Of a DNA stretch of 64,000 bases, positions 19,907-28,916 are shown piece by piece (the stretch's first letter is position 1; every line of letters begins with the position of its first letter). The notes under the pieces were generated by a model. That model saw only the letters and a program-made list of their open reading frames with translations. It had not been told where the DNA came from and did no database searches. A program made the position numbers and the translations under genes. The stretch covers positions 62,001 to 126,000 of the forward strand of contig JAGXGA010000029.1 of NCBI GenBank assembly GCA_024636975.1, given 5' to 3'. The stretch comes from Mariniphaga sp. (lineage in GTDB: Bacteria > Bacteroidota > Bacteroidia > Bacteroidales > Prolixibacteraceae).

Positions 19907-22234
19907 ATGCATAAAATTCTGGTTCTGATAATGACCGCATGGTTTGCCTGGCCATCAATAGCACAACAACAGCAGAACAGCTGGCAGGAACACCTTTCAT
20001 TTGCCAATGGAAAAAAAATAGCAGTAGCCGATAATAAAATCTATTGTGCCACAGAAGGGGGATTAATATATTTTAACCGCACCGACAACAGCCTGAATAA
20101 AATCACCCGGGTGAACGGACTGAACGATTTTGGCATCAGCACCATTGCATGGAGCGATAAGCACCAGATGCTTGTAGTAGCATACAATAACAGCAACATT
20201 GATTTAATCAATGACAATACCGTCACAAACCTTTCCGATATCCAAAGAAAACAGATGACCGGTGATATGAATATTTACAACATCACCATAAGAGATGACG
20301 AAGCATTTCTGTCGTGTGGTTTCGGAGTTGTAACAATTAGCCTCCCGCGCATGGAAATAAAAGAAACCTGGTTTATTGGCCCCGATGGAAGCGCCTTAAA
20401 GGTAAACGACGTGGAGATTTTTGATTCATTTGTTTATGCGGCTACCGACAATGGGATATATAAAGCCGACTATAACAGCCAGAACCTGGCCGATTATCAC
20501 ATTTGGGAAACAGTAAACAATATTCCCCGGGCGGCACGAAAATTCAACCATCTCATGGTGCATGCCGGAGCATTGATCGCTAACTATACTCCCGACGAAT
20601 ACAACCAGGATGCCATGTACCGCCTTGAAGGGACGGAATGGGTGCCATACAATGCGGGCATTCGGTATATTAATGATGCCCAGGTTTCAGGTGACTATCT
20701 GACAATTGCCGGACGTAACGAATTTTTTATAATCGACCAAAATCATACATTAACAGGTATAGTAAATGCTTATCCGTTTGCCGGAGAAACGGTTACACCA
20801 AGTGCTCCCAGGAGCGTTGCTGCAAGCAGTGATGGCATATTTTGGATTGCTGATAATAATTACGGACTGGTGCGTTACTCGGAGCAATCTGCAGAATCAT
20901 TTTTCCCTGAGGGGCCATCCGATAACCGCGTTTTTTCACTTTTTGCCAACAACGACGATCTGTGGGTAACACCCGGAGGAAGAACCGACTCCTGGGCCAA
21001 CCTTTGGCAATTACCCCGTCTTCAACAGTATAGAAACGATAGTTGGAGCACCTTAAGCCCTAAAAACTTCCCTGGAATGGATAATTTTTTTGATGTAGTT
21101 GAAATTGTTGCCAATCCGTCCAATCCCAATCACCTGTTCGTGGCAAGCTGGGGTGGAGGGCTTTTGGAAATCCTGGATGGAGAGCTTGTCAACAGATATA
21201 CCAACAAAAACAGCCCCCTGCAGTCGGCAGTTCCTCAACAACCCGATGAGCCTTATGTAAGAGTGGGCGGCCTGGATTTCGATTCTGAAGGAAACTTGTG
21301 GGTTACCAACTCAGAAGTGGAAAAAAACCTGTTGAAACTAACGCCGGGCGGTGAATGGGAAACATATTCAATGACAGGAGTTACAAGTAACAATATAGGC
21401 AAAGTGGTTGTAACACAAAGCAATGACAAATGGATACAGGTACCACGCGGAAACGATCTTTATGTAGTAAATAACGACGGCAGTCAAAAGAAAAAACTGC
21501 AGGTGACATCCTATTTTAATAACGGAGAACAGGAAATCCTCAACCGGATGAGCGATGTATACAGTATTGCAGAAGACCTTGAAGGCGCAATGTGGATAGG
21601 CACTTCGAAGGGAGTTGCCGTTTACAATAATCCCCAGCGAATATGGGAACCGGGAAGTGTATATGCTATCCAGCCCAGCCTCGATTTAAAAGATGACTTC
21701 TATCATCCGCTGCTTGAAACAGAAATGATTACAGCTATCGCCGTCGATGGCGCCAACCGCAAATGGATTGGCACCCGCAATTCAGGAGTTTACCTGATAT
21801 CAGAAACCGGAGAAAAAGAAGTTTTGCATTTTACCACCGAAAACTCTCCCCTGCTGGCAAATTCAATTACAGCACTGGCAATAAATCATATTTCTGGTGA
21901 AGTTTTTATCGGTACCAGTGAAGGCCTGATCTCCTACAAAGGAGATGCCATATCAGGAAAAGATACCTATGCCGACGTATACGTTTATCCAAATCCGGTC
22001 AGGGAAACATGGGACGGACCGGTAACCATCACCGGACTGGTGGAAGAAACCGATATCAAAATTACCGATATCAATGGAAATCTTGTTCATCAAACCACAT
22101 CACTGGGAGGACAGGCAGCATGGGATGGACGTAACCTGAACGGGAACCGCGTTAAAACAGGAATTTACCTGGTTCTTTGCACCGACCAGATGGGAGAAAG
22201 AACTCATATTGAGAAGCTACTTTTCATTCATTGA
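19907..22234 (+). CDS. porZ: PorZ-type component of the type IX secretion system
   Basis: This 775-residue secreted protein has a signal peptide (residues 1-19, ending in SIAQ). Two seven-bladed propeller domains of the two-component-regulator type follow, built from repeats such as IYCATEGGLIYFN, VYAATDNGIYKA, MWIGTSKGVAVYN and KWIGTRNSGVYLI. A C-terminal type IX sorting domain begins at VYPNPVRE. The start WQEHLSFANGKKIAVADNKIYCATEGGLI matches PorZ, which sits in the outer-membrane attachment complex with the sortase PorU and helps attach cargo to A-type lipopolysaccharide. Its position next to recO also fits, as porZ and recO are often neighbours in Bacteroidota. A less specific propeller protein is the main alternative. 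Confidence 0.78.
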   Translation: MHKILVLIMTAWFAWPSIAQQQQNSWQEHLSFANGKKIAVADNKIYCATEGGLIYFNRTDNSLNKITRVNGLNDFGISTIAWSDKHQMLVVAYNNSNIDLINDNTVTNLSDIQRKQMTGDMNIYNITIRDDEAFLSCGFGVVTISLPRMEIKETWFIGPDGSALKVNDVEIFDSFVYAATDNGIYKADYNSQNLADYHIWETVNNIPRAARKFNHLMVHAGALIANYTPDEYNQDAMYRLEGTEWVPYNAGIRYINDAQVSGDYLTIAGRNEFFIIDQNHTLTGIVNAYPFAGETVTPSAPRSVAASSDGIFWIADNNYGLVRYSEQSAESFFPEGPSDNRVFSLFANNDDLWVTPGGRTDSWANLWQLPRLQQYRNDSWSTLSPKNFPGMDNFFDVVEIVANPSNPNHLFVASWGGGLLEILDGELVNRYTNKNSPLQSAVPQQPDEPYVRVGGLDFDSEGNLWVTNSEVEKNLLKLTPGGEWETYSMTGVTSNNIGKVVVTQSNDKWIQVPRGNDLYVVNNDGSQKKKLQVTSYFNNGEQEILNRMSDVYSIAEDLEGAMWIGTSKGVAVYNNPQRIWEPGSVYAIQPSLDLKDDFYHPLLETEMITAIAVDGANRKWIGTRNSGVYLISETGEKEVLHFTTENSPLLANSITALAINHISGEVFIGTSEGLISYKGDAISGKDTYADVYVYPNPVRETWDGPVTITGLVEETDIKITDINGNLVHQTTSLGGQAAWDGRNLNGNRVKTGIYLVLCTDQMGERTHIEKLLFIH

Positions 22235-22279
22235 AATTTAAATTAAATAGTTTCACTAACACCTTTTAAAGTATAAGAA

Positions 22280-23005
22280 ATGCTTGTCTCAGGCGAAGGA
22301 GTCATTTTGCATAGTGTAAAATATGGCGATAACAGTATAATTGCTACCATTTACACAAAGCAATGGGGCAGGCAGGCTTATATGATAAACATTTCCCGCA
22401 GCAGAAAATCAAAAAACAGATCGGGCATTCTGCAACCGCTGTTTTTTGTAAACCTTGTAGCCTATCAAAAAGAAACAAGAGAAGTTCAGCGGATAAAAGA
22501 AATAAAAAATCAGCCGGTTTATCAAAGCATTCCATTCGATGTTGTAAAATCTTCGCAAATAATGTTTCTGGCTGAATTGTTATATAAAATACTGCGCGAA
22601 CAGGAAAGCTCACCGGATATGTTCAGTTTCATTCAAAATTCGCTGCTTTATTATGACCTGACTGAAAACCCGGCAGCAAATTTCCATTTGTGGTTTCTGT
22701 TCAGGCTGACAGAGTTTGCCGGAATTATGCCCGATACCACAAAAACAGGTTTTGAAGGCTGGTTCGACATGCGCAAAGGTGCAATTGTTCCTTTTGAACC
22801 ATCGCATCCTTTTTTTATGAATAAAGAAATCACCGGTGTGCTGTTAAAACTGGCTTCTGTAAAAATAGGGGATATTGCGCAATTGCGCATACCTTCAGCC
22901 TTACGCAATACGCTTACAACAAAGCTGGTGGAATATTACCAGTTGCACTTCGAACACCTGGGAGAAATAAAATCACTAAAAGTGCTGCATGAACTGTTTT
23001 CTTAA
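22280..23005 (+). CDS. recO: DNA repair protein RecO
   Basis: RecO promotes RecA loading on SSB-coated single-stranded DNA in the RecFOR recombination pathway. The 241-residue protein has the N-terminal OB-fold (MLVSGEGVILHSVKYGDNSIIATIYTKQWG) and the helical C-terminal domain expected for the family. The four-cysteine zinc motif found in some RecO proteins is absent, as is common in Bacteroidota. It follows porZ with a gap of 45 bases. Length and domain order are normal. Confidence 0.92.
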   Translation: MLVSGEGVILHSVKYGDNSIIATIYTKQWGRQAYMINISRSRKSKNRSGILQPLFFVNLVAYQKETREVQRIKEIKNQPVYQSIPFDVVKSSQIMFLAELLYKILREQESSPDMFSFIQNSLLYYDLTENPAANFHLWFLFRLTEFAGIMPDTTKTGFEGWFDMRKGAIVPFEPSHPFFMNKEITGVLLKLASVKIGDIAQLRIPSALRNTLTTKLVEYYQLHFEHLGEIKSLKVLHELFS

Positions 23006-23007
23006 AC

Positions 23008-23742
23008 TTACATTTTAAGCGAAGCTTTTGAAAATATATGCTCCGGGATGTCCTGGTTAAACTTTATATCCAACATTTTAAATTCAGTTCCATCACCCTG
23101 TTTCAACATATCTTTATAAAGAATGGTCTTCGGAAACCAGCGACCATCTACCTCAACCACATCGCTCATAACCGAACGTTTAAGCAATTGCCCGCTTTTG
23201 GCAAATAAATCCTCCCTGAGGGGAATATACCGCTCAGCATCCACCCACAGCTTGCGGGCAGCATATGCCACATCATCTACTTTGGCTGTCAGTTCCAGTA
23301 CCCAGGCTTTGCGTCCGTCAACCTCTTCGCTGCCGGTCACCTCTGCATCATATGTATCAGTCAACTTACGGTCATCCATCATATCCTCATACGAAAGGTC
23401 GGAACCCATCACTGACTGCCGTAACATATGCCCCGATATCTGTATGGTACGGTCGGTCGATGGAGAATAGATCCAAAGCTGGTCTTCCAGCTTCAGCATT
23501 TTGGTACCCTGCTCACGTGCCGGAGAAAGATACTCAGTAAACGATTTTTCATCACCCACCGACCATGACTTGGATGTAATTGTACGACTGCTCCGCTTGC
23601 CGTGAATTGTCATTGAAGATTCAAACACCCTGTTTTCGGATGACATGTTCTGATCAATTCTTTCCAGAATTTCTTCAGCCTTTGGCTGACTGTAACCCGT
23701 AACCAGCCAAACGGTTAAAAAAGCTGTTAATATGTACTTCAT
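23008..23742 (-). CDS. LolA-like outer-membrane lipoprotein-sorting protein
   Basis: This 244-residue periplasmic protein has a signal peptide (residues 1-18) and the open beta-barrel of the LolA-like family (COG2834). Signatures are AEEILERIDQNM at the start, the strands TKMLKLEDQLWIYSP and QISGHMLRQSVMGSDLSYEDM, and the tail GRWFPKTILYKDM. Such proteins are thought to carry lipid or lipoprotein cargo across the periplasm. It is the last gene of a minus-strand unit with two FtsX-like permeases, an ABC ATPase, an outer-membrane barrel and a TetR regulator. This suggests a dedicated export route distinct from the housekeeping Lol system. The cargo is unknown. It converges with recO, the two stops being 2 bases apart. 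Confidence 0.85.
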   Translation of the reverse strand: MKYILTAFLTVWLVTGYSQPKAEEILERIDQNMSSENRVFESSMTIHGKRSSRTITSKSWSVGDEKSFTEYLSPAREQGTKMLKLEDQLWIYSPSTDRTIQISGHMLRQSVMGSDLSYEDMMDDRKLTDTYDAEVTGSEEVDGRKAWVLELTAKVDDVAYAARKLWVDAERYIPLREDLFAKSGQLLKRSVMSDVVEVDGRWFPKTILYKDMLKQGDGTEFKMLDIKFNQDIPEHIFSKASLKM

Positions 23743-23796
23743 TGTATCATTTCTTTAAAATTATTCAATACTTGTAACTGTTTCACAGTAACTTTT

Positions 23797-25071
23797 TCAG
23801 GCTTCCAGTTCCTTAAACAACTGCGATGTTTTTCGTTTATATATCCCGATACCGGCAAGCATAGTGCCAATTACAGTTGAAAAGAGACCAGGTATAAACC
23901 CAATGTAATAATCGACTGGGGTAATGCGGGTGCGTATGATGGAAGGCATCATCATGGAAGAACCTTCCATCATTCCCGATATATCAATTCCATACTCCTG
24001 CACCAGGGCAGCCAAAAACAGACCTGTAGCTGTACCGAATATTGTTCCTGCAATGCCAATTAGTACCGATTCGTAAATCAGTGTACGGTAAACATGGCCT
24101 TTCTCTTCGCCCATTGCCAGCCTGACTCCAAATTCCCCATACCGGCGGAGGCCTCCAAGCAACCCTGCATTCCATAGCACCAGCGCCATTGCCAGCACAA
24201 ATACCATTGTAATATATACTGCCCACACATTCGACAATTCTACATACTGCCCCATGCTTCCCTGCTGGCTCAGGGTTTTCATAACCGGAGCAAATTCATC
24301 CTCTGCGGCTGTATATTTATTATTAAAAGAACTTGCTGTATTCAATGCCATTTCATTGTCGTAAAATCCGGTTTGAAGAAATCCAACCACCTCCGCGGCT
24401 GCATCGTACATATCCAGGGCCAGCCGGGCATCCTCAATATCAACAAGTATGCTGCCCCGGTCGAGCACCTCGGTGCCGAAGCTCACAGTACCGGCCACAC
24501 GGAAATTATACATTGTCATGCTGCCGTTCATGGTCGAACCAATCAGGGTAACCTCGTCACCAGGCTCTACCCTTAACTTGGAAGCAAAATCATCGCTGAG
24601 CAGTGCTTCACCCTGTTCCTGAACCATACGGCCCCTCACAATCGACTTGGATATATTCAGTCGGTCGGCTTCTCTGCTGCCCTCCGACAAAAAATCCATG
24701 GCAAAGCCTGCGGCAGGTCCTTGCGCCTTGGTCTCACCGTTTTCATCGGGCGCATCCACAAGCCCCCCAAACTGAATCCTGGGTGTCCAGGCATATTCCG
24801 GATACTGCTGTTGCAGATTGTTTAGTAACTCTTCCACATCCATCAATGCCAGATCGAGGGGCAGCTGATTCATATTCTCAGCATACGCCCTGGTCATTAC
24901 CTTCACGTGCCCGTGCGAAAAGCGTGCATTCATTTCAATAGTGTCACCCATAAATCCGGTGATGTAAGCATGAAGAAAAACAGTTAGCATAACACCAATA
25001 GCTACCACAATCACCGGAAGACGGCTTCGGCTTTTATCGCGAATCAGTCCTTTGATTAAAAATTTTATCAT
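23797..25071 (-). CDS. ABC transporter permease, FtsX/LolCE type (second)
   Basis: This 424-residue membrane protein has one N-terminal transmembrane helix (about residues 17-40), a large periplasmic domain of the MacB/LolC type and three C-terminal helices. The C-terminal helices include VWAVYITMVFVLAMALVLW and the conserved GEFGVRLAMGEEKGHVYRTLIYES loop that contacts the ATPase. This topology belongs to the FtsX superfamily, whose members extract lipoproteins or move substrates mechanically rather than pump across the membrane. It overlaps the upstream permease gene by 4 bases (ATGA) and is followed 54 bases later by the LolA-like gene. Probably it forms a heterodimer with the first permease. 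Confidence 0.88.
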   Translation of the reverse strand: MIKFLIKGLIRDKSRSRLPVIVVAIGVMLTVFLHAYITGFMGDTIEMNARFSHGHVKVMTRAYAENMNQLPLDLALMDVEELLNNLQQQYPEYAWTPRIQFGGLVDAPDENGETKAQGPAAGFAMDFLSEGSREADRLNISKSIVRGRMVQEQGEALLSDDFASKLRVEPGDEVTLIGSTMNGSMTMYNFRVAGTVSFGTEVLDRGSILVDIEDARLALDMYDAAAEVVGFLQTGFYDNEMALNTASSFNNKYTAAEDEFAPVMKTLSQQGSMGQYVELSNVWAVYITMVFVLAMALVLWNAGLLGGLRRYGEFGVRLAMGEEKGHVYRTLIYESVLIGIAGTIFGTATGLFLAALVQEYGIDISGMMEGSSMMMPSIIRTRITPVDYYIGFIPGLFSTVIGTMLAGIGIYKRKTSQLFKELEA

Positions 25072-26246
25072 TGTATTCTCCCCCTTAAAGCTTCTGTAGG
25101 ATTCATTTTAGCAATTTTTCTCGAAGGCAGGTAACTTACTATAGTAGTCACCAAAACAACAATCAATACCGTGGCTATTACCAGTCCGGCACTGTAAACC
25201 GGGTAAAGTGTTTGCGCCATGGCCATTCCGAATTCACTGGCCTCAATGGGCATGGTCCATCCTTCCCTGGCCTGCCACCAGAGAAAAGGAAATCCATAAA
25301 GGGCGGCAACCACAGCAGCAAGCACCGAATGCATCGCCCCCTCAACCGTAAACAATCCAACCACCTCACGACGCGTATACCCCAGTGCAATGTATGTACC
25401 TATTTCCTTTTGTCTCCTGAATATCGATAAAACCTGGGTGTCGAACACTGCCAGCATGGCCAGTAAAAGCAAAATGCCATAAAAAACAGATTGTCCCACT
25501 GTTTTGGTTTTAATAATCTCATCCACCGGGGCAGTAAGTTCATCCTTTGATTTGTGAACCCACTCCCCTGCATCCTGCCGTTCCTTTTCTGAATCAGAAA
25601 AAGTGACTAAGGTTGCTTCATCTTCAAGTAATGTCATACTGCGCAATTTTTCCAGTGGAATATAAATCTGTCCGGCTTCCACTGCAGGCACATTGCTTGA
25701 AAAAACTTTTATTACAAGAATTTCAGTAGCATCGAACATACCGTTGGCATCGCGCCAGCGCATAGTCAGACGATCTCCCTCTTTTACCTGCATGTTTCGC
25801 GATAATACTGCTCCAATAACTGCCGGAACAGCATCGGTAACTACAGTATCCAATGCGAAGGTGGGAATCATCAGAATTTCCTGCCCGGGCCTGATCCCGG
25901 TAATGGCAACAGGCTGCATCCGGCCTTCCGGATAAATTGTACCCTGCACCACCAGTATGGGCTCCATTGTTCCACGTGCCAGTTCATCGCTGAAACCGGC
26001 CGGAACAGGTGCATGGCTTTCCGTAAGGGTAAACGGATCGTACGGATCATACTGTTCGTGCCAGTACTGGCCTCCACCGATTTGCCAGTTGGTCATATCC
26101 GTCTTGGCCTGGTAATCCCATCCTGCCATTAACCCATTCATCCAGATTATCACCACAAAGGAAAATGAAAGCACAAGCACATTGAGCCAGGTGCGAAGCC
26201 CGGCGCCGATGAGATTGCGAAAAGCCAGTTTTAATGCAGTTTTCAT
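25068..26246 (-). CDS. ABC transporter permease, FtsX/LolCE type (first)
   Basis: This 392-residue permease has the same layout as its neighbour: an N-terminal helix (about 15-35, VLVLSFSFVVIIWMNGLMAG), a periplasmic domain and three C-terminal helices (about 262-280, 308-328 and 352-375). The cytoplasmic loop RRQKEIGTYIALGYTRREVVGLF is the ATPase-coupling element of FtsX-type permeases. It overlaps the next permease by 4 bases. The expected continuation of the operon, the ATPase gene, lies about 750 bases upstream. The space between them is filled by a four-helix-bundle gene framed by inverted heptamer arrays, which looks like an insertion. Confidence 0.88.
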   Translation of the reverse strand: MKTALKLAFRNLIGAGLRTWLNVLVLSFSFVVIIWMNGLMAGWDYQAKTDMTNWQIGGGQYWHEQYDPYDPFTLTESHAPVPAGFSDELARGTMEPILVVQGTIYPEGRMQPVAITGIRPGQEILMIPTFALDTVVTDAVPAVIGAVLSRNMQVKEGDRLTMRWRDANGMFDATEILVIKVFSSNVPAVEAGQIYIPLEKLRSMTLLEDEATLVTFSDSEKERQDAGEWVHKSKDELTAPVDEIIKTKTVGQSVFYGILLLLAMLAVFDTQVLSIFRRQKEIGTYIALGYTRREVVGLFTVEGAMHSVLAAVVAALYGFPFLWWQAREGWTMPIEASEFGMAMAQTLYPVYSAGLVIATVLIVVLVTTIVSYLPSRKIAKMNPTEALRGRIQ

Positions 26247-26276
26247 TGTAGTTGTTATTAATGGTGTTAATTATAA

Positions 26277-26366
26277 AAGTGAACAGTAAACAGTGAACAG
26301 TGAAGGAAAAATAGTTGACGGCAATTAATCGTATTAAGTGAACAGTGAACAGTAAACAGTGAATAG
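26277..26366 (-). repeat. Heptamer arrays (CAGTRAA)n, locus B, left flank of the four-helix-bundle cassette
   Basis: Two runs, 26277-26305 and 26336-26366, carry the unit CAGTAAA/CAGTGAA. The first 25 bases of the outer run (26277-26301) are a perfect inverted copy of 26948-26972 on the other side of the four-helix-bundle gene. They lie about 30 bases upstream of the start codon of the first permease. Confidence 0.8.
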
Positions 26367-26431
26367 TTTTAAGAAACAATGTTTGGTGCATCTTTTAATA
26401 CCTGATGCATGCTCTGGAGCAATAATTGTTT

Positions 26432-26857
26432 TCATAACTTTGATTCAGCGTGTGGAATTTGTTGACAAAACATTGATGATTTCATGATCATAGAATTGAG
26501 CATTCTTCCAATTGATTCACACCTTTCAATCAAATCGCTTTTAATCGATTCGTCAATGTACCCACATTCCATTGATTCTTCAATCCAATGCTGCGTTTCA
26601 TATTGTTCTGAATCCGAATCGGTAAGCTTCAGCACAAAATGATTTTCATACCTCCTCTTTCCCCATGCTTCAGCTATCTGAGCACCAACAGAACGGGAAG
26701 ATCTTCGGATTTGATCAGTAAGTGAGTACCTTTCCTCTTTTGGAAAAGTTGTAGTTAGTTTGAAAATTAATTTTGATAATTCCCTTGCCTGTTTATAAAC
26801 CTCCAGATCCCTGAAACTGTTAGCATGCCCTAATTTACTTTTCATCTTTACATGCAC
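26432..26857 (-). CDS. Four-helix-bundle protein (S23 / 23S rRNA intervening-sequence type)
   Basis: This 141-residue protein belongs to the family first seen in intervening sequences of 23S rRNA (S23-like four-helix-bundle proteins, related to the Avd fold). Typical features are the opening FRDLEVYKQARELSKLIFKL, the central RYSLTDQIRRSSRSVGAQIAEAW, then KRRYENHFVLKLTDSDSEQYETQHWIEES. The family forms pentameric bundles and may bind nucleic acid; its function is unresolved. Here it is free-standing, on the same strand as the ABC transporter operon, between the ATPase and permease genes, and framed by perfect 25-bp inverted heptamer arrays. That arrangement suggests it arrived as a small cassette. 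A start at the internal ATG three codons later (26848) is also possible. Confidence 0.88.
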   Translation of the reverse strand: MHVKMKSKLGHANSFRDLEVYKQARELSKLIFKLTTTFPKEERYSLTDQIRRSSRSVGAQIAEAWGKRRYENHFVLKLTDSDSEQYETQHWIEESMECGYIDESIKSDLIERCESIGRMLNSMIMKSSMFCQQIPHAESKL

Positions 26858-26941
26858 TTTTAATTTTGTAAATTTTTTTGATGAATGATACGTGCAATCA
26901 GCGAATCGGAATTCGCTGCTCCCGGTTCACCCACTGCACTA

Positions 26942-26998
26942 CTTTTTACTGTTCACTGTTTACTGTTCACTTTTCACTTTCCACTGTTTACCGTTTAC
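26942..26998 (+). repeat. Heptamer array (TTYACTG)n, locus C, right flank of the four-helix-bundle cassette
   Basis: This array of TTTACTG/TTCACTG units includes 26948-26972, the perfect 25-base inverted partner of 26277-26301. Its inner end runs into the ABC ATPase gene: the stop codon of that gene (TAA on the minus strand, 26995-26997) is itself part of a repeat unit, reading AAGTAAACGGTAAACAG. Confidence 0.8.
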
Positions 26999-27741
26999 TT
27001 CGAAAGCCTTCTACCACTTTCCACTTCCTTCAACTCAACCTCATCCTCCCCCACTCTCTCTTCTTTCTCAAACTTTCCGTCGAGCAGATAAATCTTCCGG
27101 CGGAGATAGCCAATTACCTTCTCGTCGTGGGTGGCAAACAAAAATGTAGTATTTAGCTCCTTGTTCAGTTTCAGCATTGTCTGCAAAATGTTATGGGAAT
27201 TGGCTGCATCGAGGTTGGCTGTTGGTTCATCGGCCAATACCAGTGATGGCTTTTTTACCATAGCTCGGGCAATTGCCACCCGCTGGCATTCACCTCCCGA
27301 CAATTGAGGAGGTTTCGACTTCACCTTTTCCGTCAATCCAACCCATTCAAGGGCATCCATTACCATTTTCTTTCGCTCGTCTGCTCCCATTTTAAGCAGA
27401 AGCAGTGGAAACTCCACATTTTCAAATACTGTGTGAACTGAAAGCAGGTTGTAGCTTTGAAAAATAAACCCCAGGCTTTCCTTCCTCAACCGGGCAGCCT
27501 GCTTTGCCGAAAGCTCGCCAATGGAATGGCCCAGCACCAGGGCTTCCCCCGAGGTGGGTGTATCGAGCGAACCAATAATGTTCAGCAAGGTGGTTTTTCC
27601 CGACCCGCTGGGACCTATCAACCCTGAGAATTCTCCTGTCCCCAGCGAAAGGTTAATACCTTCCAGTGCTGTAAAACTTGATTTTCCCATCGGGAAAGTC
27701 TTGGTAAGGTCCTTGATTGTGATGATAGCGTTGTTTTCCAT
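26995..27741 (-). CDS. ABC transporter ATP-binding protein (LolD/MacB type)
   Basis: This 248-residue ATPase has Walker A GPSGSGKTT, the Q-loop in FIFQSYNLLSVHTV, signature LSGGECQRVAIARA, Walker B LVLADEPTANLD and the switch histidine in FATHDEK. This subfamily pairs with FtsX-like permeases. It follows the outer-membrane barrel gene by 31 bases. The C-terminal tail is unusually acidic and basic (EKEERVGEDEVELKEVESGRR). Its stop codon is formed inside a heptamer array, so the last residues may have been altered when that repeat arrived. It probably powers both FtsX-type permeases encoded downstream. Confidence 0.92.
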   Translation of the reverse strand: MENNAIITIKDLTKTFPMGKSSFTALEGINLSLGTGEFSGLIGPSGSGKTTLLNIIGSLDTPTSGEALVLGHSIGELSAKQAARLRKESLGFIFQSYNLLSVHTVFENVEFPLLLLKMGADERKKMVMDALEWVGLTEKVKSKPPQLSGGECQRVAIARAMVKKPSLVLADEPTANLDAANSHNILQTMLKLNKELNTTFLFATHDEKVIGYLRRKIYLLDGKFEKEERVGEDEVELKEVESGRRLSK

Positions 27742-27772
27742 TACTTATTATCTGATGTAAATAATTGTTGTA

Positions 27773-28915
27773 TTAATGATTAAATACCAGCATAAACTGC
27801 AGGCCCGCTCCGGCAAATAAATTTTCAGAAGTGGTAACGGTTGGTATCCGATAGGATTTTGGATTGACATATCCCATCAGATGTACCGTTAAACGGTTTA
27901 GCTGTTTCTGCCAGTTCACAAAATTATAAGCTGCATTATTACGCCAGTCGTAATAAAGAATGTAACTGACGTTATCAAACAATCCCACCGGGTAAGAAAC
28001 ATTTAAAAGCGAAAACGTAATGCCTTCCCTGAATTCAAATGGTTTTTCATCGTAAGCTGCCACAAGTTGCTCATAAACCATGGTTATCCCGTTACCCAGT
28101 GGGAAAGTATAATCCACTCCAAGGTTCAGTATCTCCTGGTTCGTAAACATGCCCATATCCCTTCCCATTGTTTTCCATGAAGCTTCCACCCAATACCCGA
28201 TAACCCGGTCGAATCGGACATCAAAACCAATTCTGTGCTCCGGTACCTGCTCATGACGAAGGGTTGCTTCAGAAAGTCCCCTGCTGTCGGCAACTCTGTA
28301 ATGATATGATAAAGCCACCTCGCCGCTCCCGGCAGGCAACTGGAAACGGCCACCTGCTTCAGGTATACGGGCATTTGTTTTTATGGTTTCCCAGCCTTTA
28401 AGATTATCGTTTCCATAAAGTGCCCATAGCCAGAAGGTCATGTTGTTCAAGGTGTAGTACCTGCCCAAAATGCCCCAAACCCCATCGGTAAGCTGCAAGG
28501 GGTCGCGCGGGTCCATCTGGTCGAACCACATAAGCGGCCTGAGTATGTTTGCGGATCCGAAATTGATCTTTTGAAGACCTGCCCTTATTTCAAGCTGAGG
28601 AATAGAGTACCTTGCCCATAACCGGTATGGCTTTATATCACCGTCAGAAGAAAACGAGTTAATATTCTTCATCCCAATATTGCCGTAAATATTAGCCGAT
28701 ACCTCAAAATCAATCAGCCTCCCCCCTTCTGAAGGAATTTCAAAGTTAACCTGTGGAAGGTATCTGCCTCCGTTCCACCAGGGATAATCATTACCGGGAT
28801 TAATATTTGTATAGGCTGAAAACTGCCCCTTAAAACTTAAAGACTCCTGTGAAGTTCCCGGTTGCAACTGCAAAAGAAACATAATCAGAATAACGATATA
28901 TCTCAACCTGTTCAT
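27773..28915 (-). CDS. Outer-membrane beta-barrel protein of the export operon
   Basis: This 380-residue protein has a signal peptide (residues 1 to about 22, PGTSQ). Alternating amphipathic strands rich in W, Y and G follow, for example RYYTLNNMTFWLWALYGN and VSYILYYDWRNNAAYNFVNW, and it ends in a strand with aromatic residues (LQFMLVFNH). That is the pattern of an outer-membrane barrel, though I cannot name a specific family. It starts 1 base after the TetR stop codon, so the regulator and barrel are co-transcribed, and the ABC ATPase follows. In context it is the likely outer-membrane end of the export route formed by the two permeases and the LolA-like protein. Confidence 0.78.
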   Translation of the reverse strand: MNRLRYIVILIMFLLQLQPGTSQESLSFKGQFSAYTNINPGNDYPWWNGGRYLPQVNFEIPSEGGRLIDFEVSANIYGNIGMKNINSFSSDGDIKPYRLWARYSIPQLEIRAGLQKINFGSANILRPLMWFDQMDPRDPLQLTDGVWGILGRYYTLNNMTFWLWALYGNDNLKGWETIKTNARIPEAGGRFQLPAGSGEVALSYHYRVADSRGLSEATLRHEQVPEHRIGFDVRFDRVIGYWVEASWKTMGRDMGMFTNQEILNLGVDYTFPLGNGITMVYEQLVAAYDEKPFEFREGITFSLLNVSYPVGLFDNVSYILYYDWRNNAAYNFVNWQKQLNRLTVHLMGYVNPKSYRIPTVTTSENLFAGAGLQFMLVFNH

Positions 28916-28916
28916 T

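Noticed and set aside
26277-26998. Repeat arrays as a possible CRISPR
   Set aside because: The unit is 7 bases and tandem without spacers; no cas gene is present.
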